A stretch of 64,000 nt of DNA from an uncultured Lachnospiraceae bacterium (GCA_944384025.1 CALWRS010000009.1:1-64000), one strand, 5' to 3'; positions 32,025 through 41,849 are shown, counted from the stretch's first letter. The notes: generated by a model from the sequence alone, not told the origin. Translations and numbers: made by a program.

Positions 32025-33955
32025 GGCCGGTACTCGTGCGTACGGAAGTAGTCCGAGTAAAAGATTTGATCAAGCAGGCGCATTCGCTCTACTTGCAGCA
32101 GCGCGCGCTGCTTAAAGTCTTCAAAATCTTCTTCGGTTGCGTCTTCGGCGCGGTATTTGATATCCGTTAAGGAATAGCCCATAAACTGATCCGTCAAAAG
32201 CAGATTGTAGGCGCGGGAGTAGATAATGCTCTCGCGCTTATTTAATATCGTGGAGCCGTAGTACAGGTTTTGCCAGCCGGGAATTCCAAGCACGTCAAGC
32301 ACGGTCGGAATAACGTCGGCAGTTGTCGTAAATTTTGTGATGCTGCGGGGCGTTTGATTCTCCTCCATAGCCGTTACAAGCTTCTGGTCGTAAAGAATAA
32401 ACGGCACACGGTACAGCTCCGGGTCAAATCGCGTGTCGATGTTTTTTACGTAGTTGCTAAGGTTGCTGTAATAAGTATTATGATCGGCAATCAGCAAAAT
32501 CGTCGTAGTTTCAAGAAGCTCTTTGCTCTTAAGGTCTTCCATCATAATGCCGATTGCTTTATCTAAGTCGGCGATTGCCGCAGCGTACGTGCGGAGATAG
32601 TTTTCGTTCGTATCGCCCTTTGGAAATACGCCAAGCGCGTCAAATTTTTCGTAATATTCCCGGAAATTGGTGCGCTCATCGTAAAAACCGTGCGAGGAAA
32701 ACGTAATCCAAAAAGTAAAAAAGTGCCGGTCTTTGGGAAACATCTCGTCTTTCATGCAAGCCATCGCGTCGGAGTCAAGGTTGCGCTCCTTTTGCTCTGT
32801 GTTCCACGTGTTCTTAACCCCGTACGCCTCCATATCGTAAATGTCGGTCAGAGACGAAAAGCCAAGGCTTTGGTGAAGCTGCTTGCGGTTATAGAAGTTG
32901 CCGGTGTTGTGATGGAACGAGCGGACGCTTGCGTTATCAAAGCCCAGTTCCTTTGCCTGCGCGCGAAACAGCGCCGGAAGAGCGTAAGGAAACGCGTTTT
33001 CGGCAAAGTCGTAATGCAAATACTTCCCGGAAGGGTTGCTGCCAAGCAGCATTAACGCTTCTGCGGTATCGGTTTTTTCCCGCGCGTAGAAGTTGTCACA
33101 GGTGACACTTTGCGAAATGAGCTGCGTGAGATTCGGGTAAATTTGCGCGGTCGTCGCCTCGTCGTAAATTGTAAACGGGTACCATTCAAACGACTCCACA
33201 AGAATCATAACAAGGTTGTTACCTTTGCTGACTGCGTGATAAGGAGACGTTTCCAAACGCTTTTCATAAATTTTCTCGTCCAAATTTTCCAGATGTCCGG
33301 TGTCAACCTCCACCGCTTCGGCGCGGTGGATAAGCTCGTATGCCAGATTGGCGGTAATTCCCAGTTCCTGGTAGTTGTTGTTTGCATCGTAAAGCATCGC
33401 CTCGTAGGAATCGTTTGCATGTTCCGCGTGGCTGCCGGGACGGTAAATAAAAAATACAAGCAGCAGCAGTGCAAGGAAAATAAGCCGCGGCCGATAAGCA
33501 GGTTTTTGCCCCTGCAGTACTCCGGCGCGCCTGCAGCGGCGGACGTATGCGATAGAGACAACAATAAAGGCAAGCCAGAGAAGAGCGCCAAAAGCAATCA
33601 GCCCGTGGCTGATAACGATATGCTCGATGGTGGCGTAAGCGTCGTTTCGCATGTTAAACATGCTCCACTCAAAGATCGTTCCGTTGGAGAGGAACAGGTA
33701 ATTGCACGCTAGAACAATCCCTACTTGCAAAAACAGGAAAAACGCGCCAAGCACGCCCTGCAGCCGCCTGCTGCGAAGCAGGGAGATGAGAAGAACGAAA
33801 ATTGTCAAAAGCATAAGCAGAAAAAGTGGTCTGCGAATGAACGGCGAGCAGTCGAAAAAAAGGAGCGCCCCCATCTCCCAAAGGATAGCTAGGACAAGAT
33901 AAAGTACCGGTATGAAATTTTTCTTTAAAAACAAAGTGATTTTTTTAAAATTCAT
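32021..33955 (-). CDS. LTA synthase-like sulfatase-fold membrane enzyme
   Basis: The 644-residue protein has about five N-terminal membrane spans and an external alkaline-phosphatase/sulfatase domain. Visible features are MILVESFEW (metal site start), the likely nucleophile Thr in EKTDTAEALML, SSHGFYD and ADHNTYY (metal ligands). It resembles lipoteichoic acid synthases that polymerise glycerol phosphate, or related phosphoglycerol transferases. The start is ATG 33955, behind GAGGGAAGC, overlapping the stop of the upstream GH74-like gene (ATGA); the frame remains open upstream within that gene. Confidence 0.88.
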   Translation of the reverse strand: MNFKKITLFLKKNFIPVLYLVLAILWEMGALLFFDCSPFIRRPLFLLMLLTIFVLLISLLRSRRLQGVLGAFFLFLQVGIVLACNYLFLSNGTIFEWSMFNMRNDAYATIEHIVISHGLIAFGALLWLAFIVVSIAYVRRCRRAGVLQGQKPAYRPRLIFLALLLLVFFIYRPGSHAEHANDSYEAMLYDANNNYQELGITANLAYELIHRAEAVEVDTGHLENLDEKIYEKRLETSPYHAVSKGNNLVMILVESFEWYPFTIYDEATTAQIYPNLTQLISQSVTCDNFYAREKTDTAEALMLLGSNPSGKYLHYDFAENAFPYALPALFRAQAKELGFDNASVRSFHHNTGNFYNRKQLHQSLGFSSLTDIYDMEAYGVKNTWNTEQKERNLDSDAMACMKDEMFPKDRHFFTFWITFSSHGFYDERTNFREYYEKFDALGVFPKGDTNENYLRTYAAAIADLDKAIGIMMEDLKSKELLETTTILLIADHNTYYSNLSNYVKNIDTRFDPELYRVPFILYDQKLVTAMEENQTPRSITKFTTTADVIPTVLDVLGIPGWQNLYYGSTILNKRESIIYSRAYNLLLTDQFMGYSLTDIKYRAEDATEEDFEDFKQRALLQVERMRLLDQIFYSDYFRTHEYRP

Positions 33956-36306
33956 GCTTCCCTCAGCTCTTTTCCGTAAATGAGTCCGCGTGTTCCGGTA
34001 GCAATAAAGAAGCGTCCGGGAACGCGTTTGTCTGCGTCTACGCTTTTGATTTCTCCAAAGCAATGCGCGTCGTCGTTTAGTTTCTGCCAGCTCTTCCCGC
34101 CGTCAAACGACCGGAAAAAGCCAAAGGTTCCGTTTAGCCGGCCGCAAATATACAGCGCTTTTTCTGCGTGTACATACTCTGTCGCATCCGGCAAAATGCC
34201 AAGTCCCACGCAGTAGACAAAATCGCCCGCAGCGGTGACGCGCTCGATTGTAAATTCGTCTGCTTCCGGCAAGTAAACAAGCTTCCAAAGACCGTCTTTG
34301 TTCATGGCCATGTAAAAAGTTCCGGTAACGCCTGCTGCGCCCCTGATTTCTACTTTGTTGGCGGCGTCAATATTGCAAAGAACTTGCACAGGCATATTGT
34401 GCGGTCGCTTCTTTTCGTAAAAGTTCGCCCCGCCGTCGCGGCTTACAAACAAACGGGAGTCAGGGCCGAAGCCATAAAACACAGACGCGTCTTTGCGGTC
34501 GGAAAACGGCTTTAACATAATTTTGCTCACACGCTCTCCCTTTAGGTCGTAAACGGCCGAGGAAGCGTAGTGCATGGCAAAATCGTTTGAGTACACAAGG
34601 TTTTCCACTGGAAGCAGGGCGCCGGAAGCGACTGCCCAGACAATGGATTTGCCGTCGGCGCTAAGAGCGGCCCAGCCGGCGTTGTTGTTCGGGCGGCAAA
34701 TTGCTTCAAGGGATGCGTCAAGCGACGGAGAAAGCCCCCATGGAAGCTCTGGCCGGACAAACGTCTTTCCGCCGTCGCGGCTTACGATCAGCCCGCCTTT
34801 TGTAAGCCCCGTCCAGTTTCCGCGCGGCGTAGCGACAACGAGGTTCGGGAATTCGTCGGCATAGTCTGCGTTGATGCACGTAATATAGCGGTTCCCGTTT
34901 TCATCCGCAAAGCTGTTTTCGCAGGGAACGCCTTCCTTTGCAAAGGCGAAGCCGCCAAGGTCGCCGACAATGTCAAGCACCATAGTCGAACCGCCTGTGG
35001 GAGCGTAGACGTTTAGGTGCACAGTCTCTTCGATTCCGGCGCAGTGGTCGGTAAAGCTCCAATCCGGCGCCTGCAAGTTTTCGCTCATAAAAACGCCGGT
35101 TCCGGTATTAAAGACCGCCATGTTTTCGTTAAACGGATTGTACTTGATATCGCTTAGCCAATGCAAAAGCGAACCGCCGCCGTTGTATTCAGGCCGCATG
35201 TAGGAGGTGCGAAAATGCAGGTTCCCGATTTCCAGATTGCAAAGCTTAATTTCCCAGGTTTTGCCATAATCGGCGGACTGAAAGACCATATCGCCGGCAT
35301 GGCGGCAAATTGTGGACAAAAGCACAAGCCCTTCGCGGCTCTGGCACGAGCTGACGCCGCCAAAGCCGCACAGGCAGAGGCGGTTTTTAAATACGCCGTA
35401 CTCCGGAAAATTTGGCGTTATGTCAAGCGGCTCAGTCAGTTTGCCGCCTTGTAAGAGGAAACGAATGACCTTTCCGCCGGTGACGTCGCCGCAGTCGCAG
35501 CTGTAACCGTCCTTTAAGTAAGCGCGTGGGCCGGTCTGATTTAGCGTAATGTACAGGTAGCGCCCGTCAAAGTCGCAGCGGTGGCCTACGTAGCCCGCAA
35601 GCGGCCCTTCGCACGAAAGAAGCTGCGGCTGCCAAAGCGGCGAAAAGGAAGCGCCGCCGTCGTAAGAGACAAAAAGGCTGTGTCCGCGCGTATTTTCGTT
35701 CGGACGATTCGCGCAGCCGTCTGCCGCAACAACAAGCAGGCGGCTGTCTCGCAAAGCAAAAACAAAAGCAAGGTTCGTTTCGGGATTTGGAGAGTCGTTT
35801 GAGCAAACAGCAAGCGTCTGCCACGTCTTTCCCCGGTCGCTTGTGCGCAAAAGTCCCGTTGTCTGCGATGCGAAATACAAAACGTCGGAGTTAGCAGGGT
35901 CAACAACCAGGCGGCAGCCGGTGCCCCTTCCCGGATTGTTCCCGTGAACCGGGCAGGGCAGAGGAAAGCGCACAAACGTCTCGCCGCAGTCTTCGCTCAC
36001 GCACAGAAAGCCGTTTGTCCTAGACTCGCCGCCCAAACCGCAGACCGCATAAAGCCTCCGGGGGGAATTATCGTCAAGGGCAATGGCGAGCGGATACGTT
36101 TCGCTAAGGTCCTCGTGTGTTACGTGGTCAACGAGACTCATCCAGCAGTCCCCGTCAAAATCGTAGCGGTAAATTCCGCCAATGTCCGTGCGTGCATACA
36201 AAATGTTCGGGACTTTTTTGTGGAAGACAAAGCCGGTGACGTAGCCGCCGCCGGGGATAGGCATGTTGCCGTAAATATAAGGGACAACTGTGGATTCCCG
36301 CCTCAT
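33952..36306 (-). CDS. GH74-like beta-propeller glycoside hydrolase
   Basis: The 784-residue protein has repeated Asp-box/BNR turns (SEDCGETF, SDRGKTW, SRDGGKTF, SRDGGANF, SFDGGKSW), the mark of tandem seven-bladed propellers. Its N-terminal NILYARTDIGGIYRYD carries the aspartate typical of GH74 xyloglucanases. There is no signal peptide, so it should act on imported oligosaccharides. ATG 36306 follows GGAGGAGG; the earlier in-frame ATG at 36342 lacks one. It is translationally coupled to the LTA-synthase-like gene and divergent from a GH43 gene, suggesting hemicellulose use. Confidence 0.85.
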   Translation of the reverse strand: MRRESTVVPYIYGNMPIPGGGYVTGFVFHKKVPNILYARTDIGGIYRYDFDGDCWMSLVDHVTHEDLSETYPLAIALDDNSPRRLYAVCGLGGESRTNGFLCVSEDCGETFVRFPLPCPVHGNNPGRGTGCRLVVDPANSDVLYFASQTTGLLRTSDRGKTWQTLAVCSNDSPNPETNLAFVFALRDSRLLVVAADGCANRPNENTRGHSLFVSYDGGASFSPLWQPQLLSCEGPLAGYVGHRCDFDGRYLYITLNQTGPRAYLKDGYSCDCGDVTGGKVIRFLLQGGKLTEPLDITPNFPEYGVFKNRLCLCGFGGVSSCQSREGLVLLSTICRHAGDMVFQSADYGKTWEIKLCNLEIGNLHFRTSYMRPEYNGGGSLLHWLSDIKYNPFNENMAVFNTGTGVFMSENLQAPDWSFTDHCAGIEETVHLNVYAPTGGSTMVLDIVGDLGGFAFAKEGVPCENSFADENGNRYITCINADYADEFPNLVVATPRGNWTGLTKGGLIVSRDGGKTFVRPELPWGLSPSLDASLEAICRPNNNAGWAALSADGKSIVWAVASGALLPVENLVYSNDFAMHYASSAVYDLKGERVSKIMLKPFSDRKDASVFYGFGPDSRLFVSRDGGANFYEKKRPHNMPVQVLCNIDAANKVEIRGAAGVTGTFYMAMNKDGLWKLVYLPEADEFTIERVTAAGDFVYCVGLGILPDATEYVHAEKALYICGRLNGTFGFFRSFDGGKSWQKLNDDAHCFGEIKSVDADKRVPGRFFIATGTRGLIYGKELREA

Positions 36307-36410
36307 AAGAACCTCCTCCTGCCGGAAAATCCGGCGCTTCAAATTCGTTACAACAGTTTAACATTTCTTTGTGGAACAGGCAATCCCTTTCTGTCTGTGA
36401 AAAGAAACTC

Positions 36411-36439
36411 TTGGCAGGCGGAAAAAGCTTTGCTATACT
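36411..36439 (+). promoter_or_regulatory. Sigma-A promoter of GH43-tatD-rsmA operon
   Basis: TTGGCA (36411-36416) and TATACT (36434-36439), spacer 17 bases. Because the -10 lies here, upstream in-frame Met codons at 36369 and 36441 are unlikely starts. Confidence 0.7.
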
Positions 36440-36470
36440 GATGCCTAAAGTATGTTTTCGCGAGGCGCTT

Positions 36471-38033
36471 ATGGAACGGATATCAAAAACGACGCAGGCA
36501 AACAACCCGCTTACCGGACTGGATTACCCCGACCCCGACGTAATCCGTGTAGAAAACGTCTACTACATGGTAAGCACAACGATGCATTTTTTCCCTGGCT
36601 GTGAAATTCTTCGCTCCTACGATTTGGCAAACTGGGAGCACGCCGCTTACGTATTTGAGCGGCTGGATAGTACGCAGGGGCAAAGGCTTTTAGGGACGCA
36701 AAATATATACGGAAAAGGCATGTGGGCGGCTTCTCTGCGCTACCATGGCGGCCTTTTTTACGTGCTGTTTTCGGCAAACGATACGAAAAAAACTTACCTT
36801 TTCACGGCAGAGCGCATAGAAGGGCCGTGGACAAAAAAAGAAGTGGAAGGGTTTTATCATGACGCTTCCCTGCTTTTTGACGACGACGGAAAAGTGTATT
36901 TGTCTTACGGAAACTGCGACGTGCGGATTGTGCAGCTTAAGGAGGATTTAAGCGGGCCGATGCCGGGCGGGCTTTCGCGCATTGCGGTAAGCGACGCGGG
37001 AAATCCGCTTCTTGGATACGAAGGCTCGCACTTTTATAAAATTAACGGAAAATACTACCTGTTTTTGATTCACTCCCTGCGAACGCAGTGGAAGCGCGTG
37101 CAGGCGTGCTTTGCGGCGGACTCTTTAACCGGTGAATTTCGCGGCGGCGATATATTAAACGACGACCTAGGCTACCATAACCAGGGCGTCGCGCAGGGCG
37201 GTGTTGTGGATACGCCGGAGGGCGACTGGTACGCGGTTTTGTTTCAGGATCGCGGCGCGGTAGGACGGATTCCAGTTTTGATTCCGCTTTCGTGGAAAGA
37301 CGGATTTCCCGTGCTCGGAAAAGACGGAGCCGTTCCTGAAAAATTCCTTGTTCGCGCGGCAAAGACGGAGCACGCGTATGAGCCGCTTGTTTGCAGCGAC
37401 GATTTTCGCGGCGGCGCGGAGCTCTCGAAAGAAGAGACGGCGCGAAAATACGGTACGTTTGGACTGCGAAGCGCATGGCAGTTTAACCACGAGCCGGATT
37501 TAACTTTCGTAAAACATTGTCCGCGGAAGGGAAAGCTTTTCTTAAAAACCGGAAAGCAAAGCACAGACGTTTTGCAGGCGCAAAATACTTTGACGCAGCG
37601 AATGTGCTTTCCTTTTTGCGCCGCGGAAGTGACGCTTGACGTTACCGGTCTTAAAGACGGAGACTGCGCGGGACTTTGCGCTTTGCAAGGCTGCTACGGC
37701 TTTGTAGGCGTTAAAAAAAGGCAGGGGGAAACCCACGTTGTTATGGTAAGCCGGGAGCTTTTAGACGGGCAACTCTTGCCGGAGAAGGAATGGGAAGCCG
37801 TTTTCCTGCCGGAGAAGAGCGTTCGCCTGCGGCTGGAGGCGGATTTTACGGATGGCAGGGACGAGGCGCGGTTTTTCTACCTTGCGGGCGATACGTGGAA
37901 GCCTATAGGCGCTTTGCATAAATTGTATTTTCGACTAGATCATTTTACCGGCTGCCGCTTCGGACTGTTTTTGTATTCCAAGGAGCAAATCGGAGGGACG
38001 GCAGGGTTTCAGGAGTTTCGATATGATTTTTGA
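36471..38033 (+). CDS. GH43 family glycoside hydrolase
   Basis: A 520-residue enzyme with the five-bladed GH43 propeller: the general base is in DYPDPDVI, a pKa-modulating Asp in FYHDASLLFDDDG, and the acid Glu in YEGSHFYK. A C-terminal beta-sandwich of about 190 residues follows, as in beta-xylosidase-type members. No signal peptide. Likely substrates are xylo- or arabino-oligosaccharides. ATG 36471 has only a weak GAGGCG site, but the promoter position excludes earlier starts. Its last 11 bases overlap tatD, an unusual link between a sugar hydrolase and housekeeping genes. Confidence 0.88.
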   Translation: MERISKTTQANNPLTGLDYPDPDVIRVENVYYMVSTTMHFFPGCEILRSYDLANWEHAAYVFERLDSTQGQRLLGTQNIYGKGMWAASLRYHGGLFYVLFSANDTKKTYLFTAERIEGPWTKKEVEGFYHDASLLFDDDGKVYLSYGNCDVRIVQLKEDLSGPMPGGLSRIAVSDAGNPLLGYEGSHFYKINGKYYLFLIHSLRTQWKRVQACFAADSLTGEFRGGDILNDDLGYHNQGVAQGGVVDTPEGDWYAVLFQDRGAVGRIPVLIPLSWKDGFPVLGKDGAVPEKFLVRAAKTEHAYEPLVCSDDFRGGAELSKEETARKYGTFGLRSAWQFNHEPDLTFVKHCPRKGKLFLKTGKQSTDVLQAQNTLTQRMCFPFCAAEVTLDVTGLKDGDCAGLCALQGCYGFVGVKKRQGETHVVMVSRELLDGQLLPEKEWEAVFLPEKSVRLRLEADFTDGRDEARFFYLAGDTWKPIGALHKLYFRLDHFTGCRFGLFLYSKEQIGGTAGFQEFRYDF

Positions 38034-38838
38034 TACACATGCACATTATGATGACGAACAGTTTGACAAAGACCGGTGGGAGCTGCTTGGCTCGATGGAG
38101 GAACATGGCGTTTCGCACGTCGTAAACGTGGGCGCGAGCATTTCCGGAAGCCGGGATGCGGTGCGTTTTGCCCGGTTGTTTCCGGGGAAGGTGTTTGCAG
38201 CCGTTGGAATTCACCCGGAATATACGGGGCAGATGCGGGAGAAAACGATTGTTGAAATGCGGGACCTTTCGGAGCTTGAAGGCGTTGTCGCTATTGGCGA
38301 GATCGGACTTGATTACGCGCAGGAGCCGGAAGACGCAGGCGATAGACACCGCAGAAGAAAGCTGCAGCAGTACTGGTTTGAGCGGCAGCTTTCGCTGGCG
38401 CGGGAAGTGAAAAAACCGGTTATGATTCACTCGCGGGATGCGGCGGAAGATACGCTGCAAATTCTTACAAAGCACACGGAGACTGCCGTAAAGGAAGGCA
38501 GTTTTCGCGGCGGCGTTATGCACTGCTTTAGCTACTCTCCGGAGTATGCCGAGGAAGTTGTGCGCCAAGGCTACTTCTTAGGAATTGGCGGCGTTCTTAC
38601 GTTTAAAAATGCCAAGCGGCTGCCGGAAGTCGTCGAAAAGATTCCGCTTGAAAAGCTCGTTGTGGAGACGGATTGCCCTTATTTGGCGCCTGTTCCGTTT
38701 CGCGGAAAACGAAACGAATCGTCTTATCTGCGCTACGTAATTGAGAAAATCGCGGAAATCAAAGAAATGTCCGTAGAAGAAGTGGAGGCAGCGACGGAGG
38801 CGAACGCATGGAGGTTGATTCATGGCGTACTTAAGTGA
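38023..38838 (+). CDS. TatD family metal-dependent hydrolase
   Basis: A 271-residue TIM-barrel metallohydrolase with the TatD motifs FDTHAHYDD (metal His pair), IGEIGLDY, MIHSRDA, MHCFSYS and VETDCPYLAP. TatD proteins act as 3'-5' deoxyribonucleases in DNA repair. ATG 38023 lies within the end of the GH43 gene behind AGGAGT. It overlaps rsmA by 17 bases; tatD-rsmA is a very common pair in Firmicutes. Confidence 0.95.
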   Translation: MIFDTHAHYDDEQFDKDRWELLGSMEEHGVSHVVNVGASISGSRDAVRFARLFPGKVFAAVGIHPEYTGQMREKTIVEMRDLSELEGVVAIGEIGLDYAQEPEDAGDRHRRRKLQQYWFERQLSLAREVKKPVMIHSRDAAEDTLQILTKHTETAVKEGSFRGGVMHCFSYSPEYAEEVVRQGYFLGIGGVLTFKNAKRLPEVVEKIPLEKLVVETDCPYLAPVPFRGKRNESSYLRYVIEKIAEIKEMSVEEVEAATEANAWRLIHGVLK

Positions 38839-39679
38839 CCCAAAGGAGACGATTGCGGTTTTAAACCGCTACGGCTTTGCCTTTAAGAAAAGATTTGGGC
38901 AGAATTTTTTGATTGATGCGCACGTGCTGGAAAAAATCTTGAACGCATCCGGCGTTGCGGCGGAGGATACGGTGCTGGAAATCGGTCCCGGAATCGGGAC
39001 GCTTACGCAGGCGCTGTGCGAAAAAGCGCGGAAGGTCGTGGCGGTTGAGATTGACCAAACGCTCATTCCTATTTTGCGGGAGGATACTTGCAGGCAATAC
39101 GAAAACCTGACGCTGATTAACGAAGACGTGCTAAAGCTTGACTTGCACGAATTGTCTGAGTCGCTTGGCGGCTGCAGTTTTCAGGTTGTGGCAAACCTGC
39201 CGTATTATATAACGACGCCTATTTTGATGCAGCTGCTTGAGCGGCGCGTTCCGGTGAAAAACATTACGGTGATGGTGCAAAAAGAAGTCGCCATGCGGAT
39301 GCAGGCTGCGCCGGGAACGAAAGACTACGGCGCGCTGTCTTTGGCGGTGCAGTATTTTGCAAAGCCGTATCTGGCGGCGAACGTTCCGCCAAACTGCTTT
39401 TTGCCGCGCCCTACGGTCGGCTCTGCGGTCATTTGCCTAACGCCGCACAAAGAGCCGCCGGTTTTTGTAGCGGACGAAGCGTTTTTCTTTTCGCTTATTC
39501 GGGCATCGTTTGGGCAGCGGCGAAAAACGCTTGTGAATTCGCTTGCGGGCGCTCCTAGCGGCGCAATCCCCAAAGAACGCACGCTAGCGGCGCTGTCGCA
39601 GATGGGTCTTTTGGAGACCGTGCGCGGAGAAGCGCTTTCCCTGCAGCAATTTGCGCAGCTTTCGGAGCTTTTGGCATGA
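38822..39679 (+). CDS. rsmA: 16S rRNA dimethyladenosine transferase
   Basis: RsmA/KsgA dimethylates two adjacent adenosines in helix 45 of 16S rRNA. The 285-residue enzyme has KKRFGQNFLID near the start, the SAM-binding EIGPGIGTLT, and the catalytic NLPYYITTP. It overlaps tatD at its start and the GNAT gene by four bases at its end, so it sits in a tightly coupled operon. Confidence 0.97.
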   Translation: MAYLSDPKETIAVLNRYGFAFKKRFGQNFLIDAHVLEKILNASGVAAEDTVLEIGPGIGTLTQALCEKARKVVAVEIDQTLIPILREDTCRQYENLTLINEDVLKLDLHELSESLGGCSFQVVANLPYYITTPILMQLLERRVPVKNITVMVQKEVAMRMQAAPGTKDYGALSLAVQYFAKPYLAANVPPNCFLPRPTVGSAVICLTPHKEPPVFVADEAFFFSLIRASFGQRRKTLVNSLAGAPSGAIPKERTLAALSQMGLLETVRGEALSLQQFAQLSELLA

Positions 39680-40428
39680 ACGTGCTTGTACGAAAACGCC
39701 TCTCCCGCGTGCGAGGGGAGCAGGCGGGGGCTCTTTGGGAAAAAGTAAAAGAAACCGAGGGAGGATTGGTTCCGGCTTTTTGCGTAGAAGACAACTTCGC
39801 CTTCTTGCCGCACTTTTTTTTAGGCTACGAAAAGGGAGAATTAGAAGCGTACGCGGAATGCTTCTTTCCCGCAGGGCGCTCGGCGGAAATTATGCTGTTT
39901 GTGCAGTCAAACGGCCGCCCTTTGGAGTGGACGCAGGCGATTTTAAAAAAGCTGGAAGAGGTTTTTCTTAAGTACCCGCAGCTAAGCGGAATACGATGCG
40001 AATTTGTATGTACCCCGCAAAGCAAGGCACTTCGCGAAGCTCTGCGAGAGCTTGGCAAAAGAAAAGTGCGAAGCGAGTACCTTTTGGAACTGCGGCCGCA
40101 TCACGAAAACAGGAAAAATCTCCCAGACGAAATACTGCCTGTTTGGAAAGAGGAGGGAGGCACGAAGGAACTTACGCTTTTTCACGCAGAAGAAGAAGCT
40201 GCGCACGGAAGACTTTTTTTGGACGAGGGCAGAGCGTTTCTCTTTGACGTCTGGGTTAAGCCGTCGCACCGAAGGCAAGGGCTTGGAAGCTATCTGGTTA
40301 GCGAGCTTTTCAAAAGCGCCGGGCAGCGACCGGTGCTTTTGCATGTTTTTGGAAAAACAAGCGCCGCTATGCGCTTGTATCGACGTATTGGCTGTGCAGT
40401 CTTAGAACAGCGGGATTATTTTAGCTAA
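39676..40428 (+). CDS. GNAT family N-acetyltransferase
   Basis: A 250-residue protein. The C-terminal half carries the acetyl-CoA loop VKPSHRRQGLGSYLV (about 195-209) and a final AMRLYRRIGC helix-strand, typical of GNAT enzymes. The N-terminal half may be a second, degenerate GNAT domain. The substrate is unknown. ATG 39676 overlaps the rsmA stop (ATGA), so it is the last gene of the coupled set. Confidence 0.82.
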   Translation: MNVLVRKRLSRVRGEQAGALWEKVKETEGGLVPAFCVEDNFAFLPHFFLGYEKGELEAYAECFFPAGRSAEIMLFVQSNGRPLEWTQAILKKLEEVFLKYPQLSGIRCEFVCTPQSKALREALRELGKRKVRSEYLLELRPHHENRKNLPDEILPVWKEEGGTKELTLFHAEEEAAHGRLFLDEGRAFLFDVWVKPSHRRQGLGSYLVSELFKSAGQRPVLLHVFGKTSAAMRLYRRIGCAVLEQRDYFS

Positions 40429-40478
40429 ACTGGTGAAAAATAAAGGAAAAGGCAAAAGAGAAATGTAGAACTTACCTA

Positions 40479-40507
40479 TTGAAATTATAGGGAGTTTCTG
40501 CTATTAT
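40479..40507 (+). promoter_or_regulatory. Sigma-A promoter of the acidic lipoprotein gene
   Basis: TTGAAA (40479-40484) and TATTAT (40502-40507) with a 17-base spacer, about 75 bases before the start codon. Confidence 0.7.
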
Positions 40508-40581
40508 TTGTTTGAAACCTTTCCCTGTATGTGAATTTTGGAGGGATACGGGTTATGTTGGGATTGAGAAAGGAGTATTTC

Positions 40582-41733
40582 ATGAAAAAGAAACTATTGG
40601 CGTTGTTCCTCATTCTTTGCATGGCTATGACGATGTTTGTTGCCTGCGGAGAAAAGGATAGTGACGATGACGACGAGGATGACGGAAAGAGAACCGAAAT
40701 CTCGAATGACGACGGCGGCAAAGCAGACAGCGTTGGCGACATTATGGATCAGGTTCAGAACATCACCTCCGCTACGTTTGACATGGGTATTAAGCTCTCC
40801 ATGCCGGGTCAGGAATTGACGATGTCTTTGTTTGGCGCTACAGATAGCGAAAACGCAAGCGTAGGTGCAAACGTACAGGCAGACATGGAAGGAAATGAAA
40901 TTAATCTTGCCATTGATGAAATAATTGTTGTTGCAGACGGCGTTGCATACGTTAACGCAGGCGAGCTTCTGGATTTTGTAATGACGTTTGACGCGGAAGC
41001 AGCGGATGCGCTTAGCATTATCGAAGTAGACTGGTTTGCAGTTCCTCTTCCGGATGAATATGCGAAGAGCACGCAGACCATCTCTGAGGAATCGCAGAAA
41101 ATTGCGACAGAGCTGATTAAAGACCTTGCGGCTGCCGGAGAGCAAAGCGGTACGAAGGTGACGTTTTCTACGGCGGAGTCTGTAAAGAACGCACTGGAAG
41201 TTATGGCTGTTTTCCTTGAGACGGATGCAGAGAAGTTTTTCGCAGAAGTTGTAGACAGCACTTCGGAAGTTCCTATTGATATGAACGCATACGCAGAGAA
41301 GCTGCTTGACTTCTACTACGACGATCTTGTAGAGCTTGCTGAGATGATGGATATGTCCAAGAGCGACGTAGACGAAGCGATTGAAGAGGTTAAAGGGCAG
41401 GATTTGAATCAGTATGTCGAAGATGCCTTTGAAGCAGAAGTAGAAGTACCTTCTTCGGCTGAGCTCGCACAGATGGCTGCACAGCTTCGTGAAGCAAAAG
41501 AGTCTCTTACCGACGAAATGATGGAAGGCATTTCCCTCACGATTGAAGCTTCTAAAGACGGCGACACTTACCGCGTAGACGCAATGCTTTCGGCTGAGCA
41601 GGAAGGCGAGAAAGTAGAGATGAACGCTTATTACGAAATCGTAAGCAAGAGCGTTAACGTTTCTGCACCAAGCAACGTAACTTCCTTGAAGGATCTGTTA
41701 GGAAACCTGCTGGAAGCCGGAATGGCTTATTAA
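40582..41733 (+). CDS. Acidic lipoprotein of unknown function
   Basis: The 383-residue product has a lipoprotein signal (lipobox FVAC, Cys22) and a very acidic linker (DSDDDDEDDG). A mature domain follows, rich in Met, Glu and Ser, with alternating beta segments (ATFDMGIKLSMPG, then VGANVQADMEGNEINLAIDE), similar in feel to lipid- or ligand-binding lipoproteins. I do not recognise the family. It is monocistronic, with its own promoter and a strong terminator. ATG 40582 follows AAAGGAG; the upstream in-frame start at 40531 is not used. Confidence 0.85.
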   Translation: MKKKLLALFLILCMAMTMFVACGEKDSDDDDEDDGKRTEISNDDGGKADSVGDIMDQVQNITSATFDMGIKLSMPGQELTMSLFGATDSENASVGANVQADMEGNEINLAIDEIIVVADGVAYVNAGELLDFVMTFDAEAADALSIIEVDWFAVPLPDEYAKSTQTISEESQKIATELIKDLAAAGEQSGTKVTFSTAESVKNALEVMAVFLETDAEKFFAEVVDSTSEVPIDMNAYAEKLLDFYYDDLVELAEMMDMSKSDVDEAIEEVKGQDLNQYVEDAFEAEVEVPSSAELAQMAAQLREAKESLTDEMMEGISLTIEASKDGDTYRVDAMLSAEQEGEKVEMNAYYEIVSKSVNVSAPSNVTSLKDLLGNLLEAGMAY

Positions 41734-41797
41734 GCCGGATTGTGCTTTAAAATTAAAAAACGCTGCGGCGCACAGCAGTGCGCTTCGCAGAACAGAA

Positions 41798-41836
41798 AAT
41801 CCTCCGTATGGCTTTGGCCATGCGGAGGATTTTTTT
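41798..41836 (+). terminator. Terminator after the acidic lipoprotein gene
   Basis: AATCCTCCGTATGGC (41798-41812) pairs with GCCATGCGGAGGATT (41817-41831) with one G-T pair, followed by a T run. Confidence 0.92.
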
Positions 41837-41849
41837 CCTGCGCAGACAC

